From contig NZ_CP108568.1 in NCBI RefSeq assembly GCF_036010485.1, positions 7,759,001 through 7,823,000 of the forward strand: a DNA stretch of 64,000 nt, written 5' to 3'. Made by a program: the position numbers and the translations under genes. The notes under the pieces are model-generated. The model worked only from the letters and a program-made list of their open reading frames with translations, had not been told where the DNA came from and ran no database searches. Shown here piece by piece: positions 20,239-28,999 of this stretch. Source of the stretch: Streptomyces sp. NBC_01198. Its GTDB lineage: Bacteria > Actinomycetota > Actinomycetes > Streptomycetales > Streptomycetaceae. Within the stretch, counting starts at the first letter, position 1; every line of letters starts with the position of its first letter.

Positions 20239-20439
20239 GTCGTGAATGCTAGAGAGGTCATGACGGGAAGTCTGCCCCTACTCTCGGCGGGGCGACCCCT
20301 ACGGCTCCCGGGAACACCTCATTTCAGCGGAAATGTCGCCGGCGATCGGCCGTCGCCGGCCCGGGATCCGCGGACGTCAGCGCTGGTGACCGCCGGTGTC
20401 GAGGCGCGGTAGGGGACCGGCTGACCTGCTGGTGCGCCG

Positions 20440-20907
20440 CTACCTCCGCCGTCCGTATCCGCCGTCGACCGCGATGGTGGTGATGGCGCTGATGTGCCGT
20501 GCTCCGCAGCGGTCCTGGGGCAGCACCAGTTGCGGGCCCGCCAGGTCCAGCGGCGTGCCGTCAATACGCACCGCGAGCAGCACCGGGGCGCGGGCGAAGT
20601 CGGGATCGATCTCCGCCCAGGTCAGCAGCGCGTGATGCCCGTCCGCACCCGTGACGGCGATCAGGAACCGCAGCCGGTCCTTGCGGCGCGCCGGGTCGAA
20701 GCCGGGACCGGCGTCCGACAGGACGTCGTACAGCAGCGGGCCCTCGAAGCGATGGCGCTGCGCTCCGCTGGTCGCGCACTCGAACCCGACCCGCACCCGC
20801 CGCTGCGGCCACCGGCGCAGACCGGCGACGGTGAGCCGGGCCGGGCGGGCGATGTCGCCGGACAGCGCGACCTCGGCCAGCGGACCGGCCGCAAGAGACT
20901 GCGTCAC
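20440..20907 (-). CDS. Molybdopterin-binding oxidoreductase-domain protein
   Basis: A 155-residue single-domain protein matching the sulfite-oxidase-type molybdopterin-binding fold (AEVALSGDIARPARLTVAGLRRWPQ, then FECATSGAQRHRFEGPLL and DGTPLDLAGPQLVLPQDRCGARH). In the full enzymes a conserved Cys ligates Mo; a Cys is present here in FECATSG. It is much shorter than sulfite oxidase and lacks the dimerisation domain, so it may be a minimal or non-catalytic version. GTG 20907 follows a strong GGGGAGGTGG. Confidence 0.75.
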   Translation of the reverse strand: MTQSLAAGPLAEVALSGDIARPARLTVAGLRRWPQRRVRVGFECATSGAQRHRFEGPLLYDVLSDAGPGFDPARRKDRLRFLIAVTGADGHHALLTWAEIDPDFARAPVLLAVRIDGTPLDLAGPQLVLPQDRCGARHISAITTIAVDGGYGRRR

Positions 20908-21163
20908 TGGCTACCACCTCCCCACCTGACGGGTACCCATCCGCACCAATTGCACAAACGCAGATGCAAGCACGCAACTGCCTATTGTCCGGCCTCTGCG
21001 AGGCATGGGGCGGGCTGCGACTCGCAAGTGCGTACGCCTCGCACCGCCGCCGGCCCGGTCCGGGGGAAGCTCATCGACGGGACGGCAGCACGGCGGCCCG
21101 GCGCCGCGGCGTGGTGGGGAGGAGCACCGCGACCGGCGGGAGCAGGTGGCCGAGGAGGCGGGC

Positions 21164-21940
21164 TCAGCCCCGTCGCAGCGACGGCCGCGGCAGCAGCCTC
21201 CCGTCGACGTGGAGGTCGACGTGCTCGTTGTAGAACGCGACCATGCCGGCGATGCGGTTGGCGTGGACGGTGGGGAAGTCGTACGCCCAGGCGATGCCCT
21301 CGTGGGTCCCGGTGTCGCTGTCGAAGGACCAGTAGTGGCTCGTCGTCCCCTTGTACGGGCAGCTGGTCACCGTGTCGGAGGGGCGCAGCCGGGTCAGGTC
21401 GACGTGCATGCGGTCGAGGTAGTAGCGGGTCGGCAGGCCGGTCTCGAACAGCTTGACGCAGTGCGGCGCGTCCGCCAGCACGGTCCCGTCCAGTTCCACC
21501 CGGACGCTGCTGGAGGAGCGCAGCGCGTCCACCCGGGTGTACGGGCTCCTGGGGTGGACGTAGACCGGCTCGTCCTCCTCGAACCAGGAGTCCAGCGCCT
21601 CCCACTCGAAGCGGACGGTGCCGTGCAGGCGCTCCGGCGCGCCCTCCTCCCAGACCCAGGCGGCGCCTTCCCGGACCTCGGCCCCGACCCGCAGGGTGTG
21701 CCGCCGGGCCGGCCCGGGGCTTCGCTTCTCGCTGTGCCCGTCGTCGGTCAGCACACCGTCGACCATGTCCTCGACCGGGATGCAGAACTGGGGATACGCC
21801 CGCCACTCCCATACGTACAGGGCGCGCCGGGTGTCGAAGACGACCCGGCCGCCGATCGTGCCGCGGAGGCGCCGGGGCACCGGCTCGACGTGCCCGATCG
21901 GGACGATCAGGCTCGGGTGCTGCACGCTCTCGTCCGCCAT
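21164..21940 (-). CDS. DUF427 domain protein, two repeats
   Basis: A 258-residue protein with two DUF427 modules. The first is near residues 28-100 (GRVVFDTRRALYVWEWRAYPQFCIP). The second is near 145-235 (VRVELDGTVLADAPHCVKLFETGLPTRYY, then SDTVTSCPYKGTTSHYWS). DUF427 proteins are common in actinomycetes and fungi and have no firm biochemical role. ATG 21940 has GAGGT at about 8 bases. It stands alone. Confidence 0.85.
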   Translation of the reverse strand: MADESVQHPSLIVPIGHVEPVPRRLRGTIGGRVVFDTRRALYVWEWRAYPQFCIPVEDMVDGVLTDDGHSEKRSPGPARRHTLRVGAEVREGAAWVWEEGAPERLHGTVRFEWEALDSWFEEDEPVYVHPRSPYTRVDALRSSSSVRVELDGTVLADAPHCVKLFETGLPTRYYLDRMHVDLTRLRPSDTVTSCPYKGTTSHYWSFDSDTGTHEGIAWAYDFPTVHANRIAGMVAFYNEHVDLHVDGRLLPRPSLRRG

Positions 21941-22106
21941 CGGTGAGACCTCGGTCCTGTCGCTTTCCGCGCGCCGCCCCGGAATCGGCCGCAGGGGATC
22001 GGCTTACCGGCCCTGGGAGGCGCCTTTTCGTCGCAAATACTAGTGAATCGGTGGGATGTCGCGCTCCAGCGTGTCGTCCCCGGCCTTCCGCGGCGGGGAG
22101 GGCTGG

Positions 22107-23162
22107 ATGGTGCCTGTGATCCATTACGTACTGCTCGTGCTGTGTGCGGTGGTGATTTACCTCTCGTGTGAGTGGTTCGTCAACGCCGTGGAGTGGCTGG
22201 GCCTGCGCCTGAACGTGGGGAAGATGGCGGTCGGCACGATCCTGGCCGCCTTCGGCACCGCGCTGCCTGAGTCGGTGGTGACGCTGGTCGCGGTGACCAC
22301 CGGCAGCACGCCGAGGGCCAAGGACATCGGCGTCGGCGCGGCGATGGGCGGCCCGCTGGCGCTCTCGACCATCGCCTACGGCGTCACCGGCTTCGTCCTG
22401 CTGCTCAGGCGCCGCCGCCAGGTGGCGAAGGTGGGTGACCAGACGGGTGTGACGCCCGAGCAGCCGGGCGGGCAGGTACTGGGGGACGAGAGGGAGACGC
22501 GGCGGCTGGCCAAGGACCAGAAGTGGTTCCTGCCGATCTTCGTGGTGAAGGTCACGCTGGGACTGGTGGCCTTCGCGCACAAGTCCACGCTGGGGCTCGC
22601 CTTCTTCGCCGCCTACGCCGTGTATTTCTGGCGCGAGATCAGCGCCGAGGACCACGACGACGAACCGCACGAGGAGCTGGAACCGCTCAAGCTCCAGCGC
22701 CGGGTCGCTTCGCCGGCCACCTTGGCTGTGGTCACGCAGACCCTGGCCACCCTCGCGCTGATCTTCCTCGCCTCCCAGCTGTTCGTGACGCAACTCGACG
22801 CGATCGGGCCGATGCTGGGCCTGTCGAGCGAGGTGGCCGCGCTGCTGCTCTCGCCGATCGCGACCGAACTCCCCGAGGTGATGAACGCGGTGATCTGGGT
22901 GCGGCAGGGCAAGACCAAGCTGGCGCTGGCGAACATCTCCGGGTCGATGATGATCCAGGCGACCGTGCCCAGCGGACTGGGGCTGCTCTTCACCACGTGG
23001 AAGTTCGACCACGCCCTGATCTGGGCCGGCGTGATCACCATCGCTGCGATCGTCTACCTGCTGCTCACCATGCGGGCGCACAGGCTCACCCCGGGCCGCC
23101 TGACGGTGGCAGCCGGCTTCTACGCGATCTTCGCCGCCGGGCTCGTGCCGATCCTCAGCTGA
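22107..23162 (+). CDS. CaCA-superfamily cation/Ca2+ exchanger-like protein
   Basis: A 351-residue membrane protein with about ten hydrophobic segments and the two inverted alpha-repeats of sodium/calcium exchangers: GTALPESVVTL with GVGAAMGGP in the first half, and ATELPEVMNAV with ANISGSMMIQ in the second. The acidic Glu in each repeat is kept. A charged loop around residues 115-145 and 190-215 separates the halves. ATG 22107 (MVPVIHYVLL) is favoured by GGGGAGGG five bases upstream. The exchanged ions are not deducible. Confidence 0.87.
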   Translation: MVPVIHYVLLVLCAVVIYLSCEWFVNAVEWLGLRLNVGKMAVGTILAAFGTALPESVVTLVAVTTGSTPRAKDIGVGAAMGGPLALSTIAYGVTGFVLLLRRRRQVAKVGDQTGVTPEQPGGQVLGDERETRRLAKDQKWFLPIFVVKVTLGLVAFAHKSTLGLAFFAAYAVYFWREISAEDHDDEPHEELEPLKLQRRVASPATLAVVTQTLATLALIFLASQLFVTQLDAIGPMLGLSSEVAALLLSPIATELPEVMNAVIWVRQGKTKLALANISGSMMIQATVPSGLGLLFTTWKFDHALIWAGVITIAAIVYLLLTMRAHRLTPGRLTVAAGFYAIFAAGLVPILS

Positions 23163-23449
23163 CCCGCCGCACCGCCCCACCGCCGCCTCAGCGAGGACCA
23201 GGCGTGGTGCGGTGGGCCGGCGGGGCCGTTGGGCCGTTGGGCGGAGTCGGGTCCGCCGGCGGCCCGCTCCTGCGAGTCGCCGGGCAACAGCCGTGCCCGG
23301 GCGTGATTGAGTCACGGAACCGGGGAGGCGTCCCGCGCACGAGCACCGCGACCGTACCGGCGCGACGGGCAGGGCCGTTCGGACGGCGAAGCCGCCCCGG
23401 ACCGCCGCACGTCATGCTTCCCGGCTCCGTGACCAGAGGATGAACCCAG

Positions 23450-24736
23450 GTGGACGACCACATCAGCCGCCGCAAGGTCGTGATCATCGGTGGCGGCTTC
23501 GCCGGGCTGTTCGCCGTGCGGGCCCTCCACAGGGCTCCCGTCGACGTCACGCTGATCGACCTCAACACCCACCACCTCTTCCAACCGCTGCTCTACCAGT
23601 GCGCGGCGGGGATCCTCTCCAGCGGGCAGATCGCACAGCCGCTGCGCGTCGTCCTGCGCCGTCACGAGAACGTACGGTGCCTGCTCGCCGCGGCCACCGA
23701 CGTGGACGCCGCGGGCCGGGTGGTGCTCGCGGAGGCCGCGGACGGCAGCACGCAGGCCATTCCCTACGACCACCTGATCGTGGCCGCCGGAATGCGGCAG
23801 TCGTACTTCGGGCACGACGAGTTCGCCGAGCACGCGCCCGGCATCAAGACGCTCGACGACGCGATGGTGGTGCGCCGCAAGATCTACCGGGCCTTCGAGG
23901 CGGCCGAGGCGAGCACCGACCCGGCGGAGCGCGCGCGATGGCTCACCTTCGCCCTGGTGGGGGCAGGCCCGACCGGAGTGGAACTCGCCGGGCAGATCCG
24001 GGAGATCGCCACCCGCACGCTCGAACGGGAGTATTCCGGCGTCGACCCGAGCCAGGCCAGGGTGCTGCTCTTCAACCGCTCGGAGGCCGTGCTCGGCTCC
24101 TTCGGCCCGGTCCTGTCAAGGAACGCCGCCCGCGCCCTGGACGGCATCGGCGTCGAGGTCCACCTGGGCACGGCCGTCACCCAGGTGGACGGCGGGGGCC
24201 TGACGGTACGCCGGCAGGACGGCGGCACCGAACGGTACGACGCGAAAACGGTGCTGTGGACCGCCGGGGTCGAGGCACCGGAGTTCGCGACCGCGCTGGC
24301 CCGTTCGACCGGCGCCGAGCAGGACCGGGCCGGGCGGATCAAGGTCGCGCCCGACCTCACGATCCCCGGCCACCCGGAGATCCGGGTAGTAGGCGACCTG
24401 ATGAGCCTGGACAAGCTGCCGGGCATGGCGGAGGTCGCCATGCAGACCGGCGCCTACGCCGGCCGCCACATCCGCTACGAGATCGAGGGCAGGACCGGGG
24501 AACCACGCCCGTTCCGCTACCGGGACCTGGGCAGCGCGGCGTACATCTCCCGCGGACGGGCCGTCGTCAAAGTGGGGCGCCTGCACGCGTCCGGCCTGCT
24601 CGGCGGGCTGATCTGGCTGTTCATCCACATCGCCTTCCTCACCGGCTTCCGCAGCCGGGTCGGGGCGATGATGACGTGGGCGGTGCTGCTCATCTCCGGA
24701 TCCCGGCGCGAACGCGTCTTCAGCGCGGGCAGCTAG
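23450..24736 (+). CDS. Type II NADH dehydrogenase-like FAD oxidoreductase
   Basis: A 428-residue NDH-2-type flavoprotein. The FAD motif is VVIIGGGFAGLFA at residues 9-21, and the NADH motif is FALVGAGPTGVELAG near 170. The second FAD contact is IRVVGDLMSL. A C-terminal amphipathic or hydrophobic region (LIWLFIHIAFLTGF) serves as the membrane anchor. It would transfer electrons from NADH to quinone without proton pumping. GTG 23450 has AGAGGA nine bases upstream. Confidence 0.88.
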   Translation: MDDHISRRKVVIIGGGFAGLFAVRALHRAPVDVTLIDLNTHHLFQPLLYQCAAGILSSGQIAQPLRVVLRRHENVRCLLAAATDVDAAGRVVLAEAADGSTQAIPYDHLIVAAGMRQSYFGHDEFAEHAPGIKTLDDAMVVRRKIYRAFEAAEASTDPAERARWLTFALVGAGPTGVELAGQIREIATRTLEREYSGVDPSQARVLLFNRSEAVLGSFGPVLSRNAARALDGIGVEVHLGTAVTQVDGGGLTVRRQDGGTERYDAKTVLWTAGVEAPEFATALARSTGAEQDRAGRIKVAPDLTIPGHPEIRVVGDLMSLDKLPGMAEVAMQTGAYAGRHIRYEIEGRTGEPRPFRYRDLGSAAYISRGRAVVKVGRLHASGLLGGLIWLFIHIAFLTGFRSRVGAMMTWAVLLISGSRRERVFSAGS

Positions 24737-24737
24737 T

Positions 24738-24926
24738 CGCGCGGGACACCCCGCAGGCCGAGGCCGACCTGCCGCGGCAGTGCCCTACGGACGGGTCGGC
24801 GACCTCGAGGACGTCGCGAACGCCGTCACGGTGCTCGTCTCCGACCTGCTCGACCACGTCGTGGGATCCACGACCTACGTCGACGGCGGCATGACGCTCT
24901 TCCCCGGCTTCGCCACCGGCGGCTGA
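24738..24926 (+). pseudogene. C-terminal relic of an SDR gene
   Basis: Just after the NDH-2 stop, a stretch reads as the end of a glucose-dehydrogenase-like SDR. In one frame it gives DTPQAEADLPRQ; after a one-base slip at about 24780 it gives VPYGRVGDLEDVANAV and then TTYVDGGMTLFPGFATGG with a stop at 24924-24926. There is no start, no cofactor-binding half and no catalytic Tyr/Lys, so it is a truncated and frameshifted fragment. It overlaps the 3' end of the ClC gene on the other strand. Confidence 0.7.
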
Positions 24927-26209
24927 GCCGCGCCCCGGCTGCCCGGGGCGGGCACGGCGGGTCCCTGCGGCAGCAGTTCGGTGACCATGAAGGACACCAC
25001 CGACGCGAGGACGACCACCGGCACTGAGCCGGAGTGGCCGAGGATGACGACGACCAGCACCACGCTGCTGACCGGCAGGCGGAGCGCCGAGGTGACGGCG
25101 GCAGCCATCCCGGCCGCCATCGCGGGGACCAGACCGAGACCCGGCAGCGGCGCGAGCAGGGCGCCGGTCGCCCCGCCCAGAAAGAGCGCGGGGAAGACCG
25201 GCCCGCCGCGCAGGCTGCCCAGGCACAGGGTGTAGGCGGCGCCCTTGAACGCGAGCACCGCCACCAGCGCGCCCACCGACCAGGCGTGCGGGTCCTTGGC
25301 CAGCTGCGCCAAGGTGGCCTGCCCGGACAGCGCGGCCTCGGACGGCGAGCGGCCGGTGCTGACCGCGTACAGCGCGATGCAGCCGGCCGCCCCGAGCGCG
25401 CACAGCACCGTACGGGGCAGCAGCCCGCCGGACACGAAGACCGCCGTGCGCCGGCCGCTCACCACGAGCGCATGGACGCCCGCACCGACGGCCAGCCCGA
25501 TGAGCAGCGACCACAGCACGTCACCGATGTCGAGCAGGGGAGGGGCGGGCAGGCCGACCGACAGGCTCCCGGTCGCGAATCCGGTCCACTGGCCGAAGCC
25601 GCTGAAGACCGCCGACCCGATGCCGCTGGCCAGCAGGGCAGGAAGCATCACCGCGAAGAGCTGCGGCCCGCCGACGCCGACCACCTCCATCAGCAGCACG
25701 GCGGCCACCAGCGGATTGCCGAAGATCGCCGAGATCGCCGCCGCGGCGCCGGCCGCGCCGAGCAGCGCGTTGCTCTGCGGGGTCGCGGCGGCGCGCACCA
25801 GATCGCGGAACAGCAGGGCCAGGCCGCCGCCGAGCGCGATCAGCGGCGCCTCCGGCCCCAGCACCGCTCCCAGCGGCAGGCTGAAGACAGCGGCGAGGAT
25901 CACTCCTGGCAGCGCCGCCTTCGTCGCCCCTCCCGAGTGCATCCCGGCCGCCGGGATGTGCCCGCCCCCGCCGGGAAACCGCCCCGCCACCACCGCGACG
26001 GCCGTACCGGCCAGCGCGAGCGAGGGGAACGACCACCACCAGGGCGGATCCGCCCACCCGAGGTCCTTCGGCCAGTCCGTCCAGACCAGCCGCTCCAGCT
26101 CGTGCAGTGCCGCGAGGAACCAGAACGCCAGCGCCGAGACCGGAATGCCGATCAGGCCGCAGAAGACCAGCGCCCGCCGGTACGCGGGGTTGCGCAGCAT
26201 CGTCCGCAA
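24875..26209 (-). CDS. ClC-family chloride channel/transporter
   Basis: A 444-residue polytopic protein of the ClC fold. Selectivity motifs are recognisable though diverged: GGGHIPAAG in place of GSGIP, and LGPEAPLIALGG in place of GREGP, keeping the gating Glu. GGPVFPALFLGGATGA corresponds to the GxFxP segment. ATG 26209 is the only plausible start because the frame hits TGA upstream. The last 25 or so residues (Pro/Ala rich) are translated from the complement of the SDR relic, suggesting the native C-terminus was replaced. Its function in chloride or proton exchange is inferred from the family. Confidence 0.85.
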   Translation of the reverse strand: MRTMLRNPAYRRALVFCGLIGIPVSALAFWFLAALHELERLVWTDWPKDLGWADPPWWWSFPSLALAGTAVAVVAGRFPGGGGHIPAAGMHSGGATKAALPGVILAAVFSLPLGAVLGPEAPLIALGGGLALLFRDLVRAAATPQSNALLGAAGAAAAISAIFGNPLVAAVLLMEVVGVGGPQLFAVMLPALLASGIGSAVFSGFGQWTGFATGSLSVGLPAPPLLDIGDVLWSLLIGLAVGAGVHALVVSGRRTAVFVSGGLLPRTVLCALGAAGCIALYAVSTGRSPSEAALSGQATLAQLAKDPHAWSVGALVAVLAFKGAAYTLCLGSLRGGPVFPALFLGGATGALLAPLPGLGLVPAMAAGMAAAVTSALRLPVSSVVLVVVILGHSGSVPVVVLASVVSFMVTELLPQGPAVPAPGSRGAAQPPVAKPGKSVMPPST

Positions 26210-26761
26210 CTGGTCCGCCTCGGGCGGCTGGGTTCCCTGGGAGACCCCGGCCGCAGGGGCCTTCGGCTCGGCGATAGGTCAACTCCATCGGTCGGCGCCC
26301 GGGCGGAGGACCGCCCGCGGCAGCGCGAGATTACCCACCGGGCCCGCCGCGCGGTCCCCGAGCCACGCCCCGCCGCCTGGAAACCCGCTGACTGGCCGAA
26401 CGCCACGGCGGCGACCGGCCGGAGCCCGCCCCGCCCCGGCACCGCTGCGGCCCCGGTGCGGCGGCGGCCGGGACGGTTGCATGCCCGGTTTGCCCGGTCC
26501 ACACTGGAAGGAGTTGTGCTCGAACCGCTGGGGCACCGGGCTCGTGGAACGCCGGCGCCAGGCATATGGCACTCGGGTCGTCGCCGGATCCCGTGCAGGG
26601 ACCGCGAAGGACAGCGGGGGCGGCACCCGCGGGGTACTTCACGAGTGCTCCGGGACGCCCGGCTTCGTGCCCCGCCGTGAGCCGTGAGCGGCTTGCGGGC
26701 CGGCTGCAGGACGCGAGAGGAACGGGTCCGAGTGCATCAGCCCCGACCTCTGGAGGACCTG
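26210..26761. other. Gene-poor 0.55-kb spacer
   Basis: This interval between the divergent ClC and alcohol dehydrogenase genes holds no convincing gene. The reading frames present are Arg/Pro/Gly rich and lack ribosome sites or recognisable domains. It must carry the promoters for both neighbours. I see no clear operator palindrome, tRNA or repeat in it. Confidence 0.5.
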
Positions 26762-27772
26762 ATGCGTGCCGCTGTCGCCACCGGAGTTCACGAACCGCTC
26801 TCCGTCACCACCCGTGAGGTGCCCGAGCCCGGTCCCGGCGAACTCCTGGTGAAGGTCACCTCGTGTGGCATCTGCTACTCCGACCTGAACCTGCTCAACG
26901 GCGAGTACGCCTTCGCCGACTTCCCCGTCATTCCGGGACACGAGATCAGCGGGGTGGTCGAAGCGCTCGGCGAAGGGGTGACCTGGCCCGAGGTGGGAAC
27001 CGCGGTGGGCGGCCAGTTCCTCCACGACTCGGACGGTCACTGCGACTACTGCGCGCGCGGCGAGCAGATCCTGTGCCCCCGCAAGCGGATCACCGGTGTG
27101 GTGGTCGACGGCGGATACGCCGAGTACACGCTCCTGAAGGACGGCTTCGCGACGCCGATCCCCAGCGGGCTGGACCCGGTCGCCGCCGGGCCTTTGATGT
27201 GCGCGGGCCTGACCGCCTACAACGGGTTGCGCCAGGCAGGGGCGAAGCCGAACTCGCGGATCGCCGTGATCGGCGCGGGCGGTATCGGCGCCCTCGCGAT
27301 CCGCTACGCGGTGGCGATGGGCGCGCGCGTCGCGGTGATCGCCCGCTCGCGGCGTGGCGAGGACCACGCCAAGTCGCTGGGGGCGGAGCTGTTCGTGGCG
27401 ACCGGCGACACGGATCCCGGCGAGGCGCTGCGGGCGTGGGACGGCGGCGCGGACGTCGTGCTGAACGCGGCCCCCTCCAACGCGGCCGCCGCCGCGGCCA
27501 TGAGCGGACTGGCCCCGGACGGCACCCTCGTGCTGTGCGGGTACAACAGCGAACCCTTCGCCCTCCCGGCGCAGTTGATGATCCTCAACCGGCTGCACGC
27601 GATGGCGAACCCCTCCGGCTCGCCGCACGACCTGCGGGACACCCTGGACTTCTCCGCACGGCACAACATCCTCCCCGAGATCAGGACCGTCGATCTCGAC
27701 GAGGCACCGTCCGTGCTCGACGCCATGAACGCCGGCACCGCGCACGGCCGCAGCGTCATCACCTTCGACTGA
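26762..27772 (+). CDS. Zinc-dependent alcohol dehydrogenase (medium-chain)
   Basis: A 336-residue MDR-family dehydrogenase. Catalytic zinc ligands are Cys35 (SCGICYSD) and His60-Glu61 (PGHE), with a later Cys in LMCAGLTAY. The Rossmann motif is VIGAGGIGALA. The structural-zinc lobe has only three Cys (94, 97 and 105); the first of the usual four is Asp91, so structural zinc may be lost or altered. ATG 26762 has GGAGGA upstream. A shrunken SDR follows 57 bases downstream, which suggests an old ADH-SDR operon. Confidence 0.88.
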   Translation: MRAAVATGVHEPLSVTTREVPEPGPGELLVKVTSCGICYSDLNLLNGEYAFADFPVIPGHEISGVVEALGEGVTWPEVGTAVGGQFLHDSDGHCDYCARGEQILCPRKRITGVVVDGGYAEYTLLKDGFATPIPSGLDPVAAGPLMCAGLTAYNGLRQAGAKPNSRIAVIGAGGIGALAIRYAVAMGARVAVIARSRRGEDHAKSLGAELFVATGDTDPGEALRAWDGGADVVLNAAPSNAAAAAAMSGLAPDGTLVLCGYNSEPFALPAQLMILNRLHAMANPSGSPHDLRDTLDFSARHNILPEIRTVDLDEAPSVLDAMNAGTAHGRSVITFD

Positions 27773-27828
27773 CCGCCTCTCATCCCGCCGCGGGAGGCGC
27801 AGTCCTCCCGGGCCCCCAGGAGGACGTC

Positions 27829-28071
27829 ATGGCCAAGACCATTCTCATCAGCGGCGCGTCCAGCGGCTTCGGCGCCATGACCGCCTGTGCGCTCGCGGAC
27901 GCCGGCCACGTCGTCCACGCCGGAATGACCCCGAGGGGCGAGCGGCCCTTCCGCATCACGATCGACCCGGCCGACGACGGTTCCGAGGAGGTCAGCACCC
28001 TGGCCGACCGCATCCGCGCCGACTTCTACCCGCGCATCCGCCTCACCGACCCTCTGACCATCCGTGCCTGA
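27829..28071 (+). pseudogene. SDR gene with in-frame internal deletion
   Basis: An open 80-codon frame with a good ribosome site (AGGAGG) joins two ends of an SDR. Residues 1-34 are the Rossmann start (TILISGASSGFGAMTACALADAGHVVHAGM) and the remainder is the C-terminal tail type IDPADDGSEEVSTLADRIRADFYPRI. The middle, with NNAG, the catalytic Ser and the YxxxK pair, is missing. The deletion kept the frame, so a small protein could still be made, but it cannot be a working dehydrogenase. It sits in operon position between the ADH and peroxiredoxin-like genes. Confidence 0.72.
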
Positions 28072-28130
28072 ACCGTGAGCCTGGCGCCTTCTTCCTGGCG
28101 CCCGTCGCCGACAACGAGAGGTGGCCGACC

Positions 28131-28727
28131 ATGCGTCCCGACATCATTCCCGGCGGCGTCTTCCCGGACTTCGCACTGCCCGATCACACCGGAACGGTGC
28201 GCACGCTCAGCGAGTTGCAGGGCGACGACCCGCTGGTCCTCACCCTGGCGCGCGGGCACTACTGCCCGAAGGAGCACCAGCAGCTCCAGGAGATGGCGGC
28301 GGTGCTCCAGCCGAAGGTCGCGGTGGCCTACACGCAGCTGGCGACGATCTCCACCGACGACCACCACACCCTCCAGGAGTTCCGCCTGTCGGTGGGCGCC
28401 CAGTGGCCCTTCCTGTCCGATCCCGGCAGGACCGTCCAGCAGGACCTGGACATCCAGGAGTACACCGACCCCGAGCACGATCCGATGATCCCGCACACGC
28501 TGGTGCTGCAACCGGGTCTGGTCGTGCACAGCGTCTACAACGGCTACTGGTTCTGGGGGCGGCCCTCGATCGGCGACCTGTGGCGCGATCTCCGCGACGT
28601 CTCGCGCGACATCCGGCCCGACTGGGACCTGAGCACGCCCGGTCTGCGCGAGGCCTGGGACGGCGGCGACCGCTCGCTCTTCCACGGCTTCGACGCGGAT
28701 CCCGCCGAGCCCGCGCAGGAGACCTGA
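28131..28727 (+). CDS. Peroxiredoxin-like (AhpC/TSA fold) protein
   Basis: A 198-residue thioredoxin-fold protein. The N-terminus GGVFPDFALPDHTGTVRTLSEL and the segment ARGHYCPKEHQQL match the AhpC/TSA family. A single Cys is present, in HYCPKEH, at the peroxidatic position; no resolving Cys is seen, so it would be 1-Cys type or use an external thiol. SDPGRTVQQDLDIQEYTD is typical of the later strands. It is probably co-transcribed with the ADH and the SDR remnant. Its substrate is unknown. Confidence 0.8.
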   Translation: MRPDIIPGGVFPDFALPDHTGTVRTLSELQGDDPLVLTLARGHYCPKEHQQLQEMAAVLQPKVAVAYTQLATISTDDHHTLQEFRLSVGAQWPFLSDPGRTVQQDLDIQEYTDPEHDPMIPHTLVLQPGLVVHSVYNGYWFWGRPSIGDLWRDLRDVSRDIRPDWDLSTPGLREAWDGGDRSLFHGFDADPAEPAQET

Positions 28728-28818
28728 GCGGCCTGCGGGGCAGCCGCGTTCACGGCGTGAAAGAAGCTGTCGGAATCCTTGACAGGGACACCGCGTTTCG
28801 GGGAGTCTCGTCTCCGCT

Positions 28819-28832
28819 GGAGAGCGCTCTCC
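28819..28832. promoter_or_regulatory. LacI-type operator upstream of the GH3 gene
   Basis: A perfect 14-bp palindrome, GGAGAGCGCTCTCC, with the central CG and outline of LacI/CebR-family operators (known form TGGGAGCGCTCCCA). It lies about 170 bases before the GH3 start, with a TTGACA at 28779-28784 that could be the -35 box. No LacI-family gene is in this window, so the repressor would be encoded elsewhere. Confidence 0.65.
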
Positions 28833-28999
28833 CGTAGTTTTGCCCCCGTCGTGCGGAGCTACGTCCGGAACGGTAGGACCGGCGTGCTCCCCGGCCGGGC
28901 ACCCCCCACTCAAGCCCGCGCACGGACGGCTCCGCCGTCCCGGCCCGGGCTCCCGGTGACCCGGTGGACGCCTGGTCGCCAGAAACGGAGCGCGCACGC

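Noticed and set aside
20239..20439. Possible cobalamin riboswitch upstream of mutA
   Set aside because: The B12-box and conserved junction sequences could not be found; only GC-rich short repeats are present.
26331..26642. Possible 103-codon gene in the spacer before the alcohol dehydrogenase
   Set aside because: Low-complexity Arg/Pro/Gly content, no ribosome site and no family; judged non-coding.
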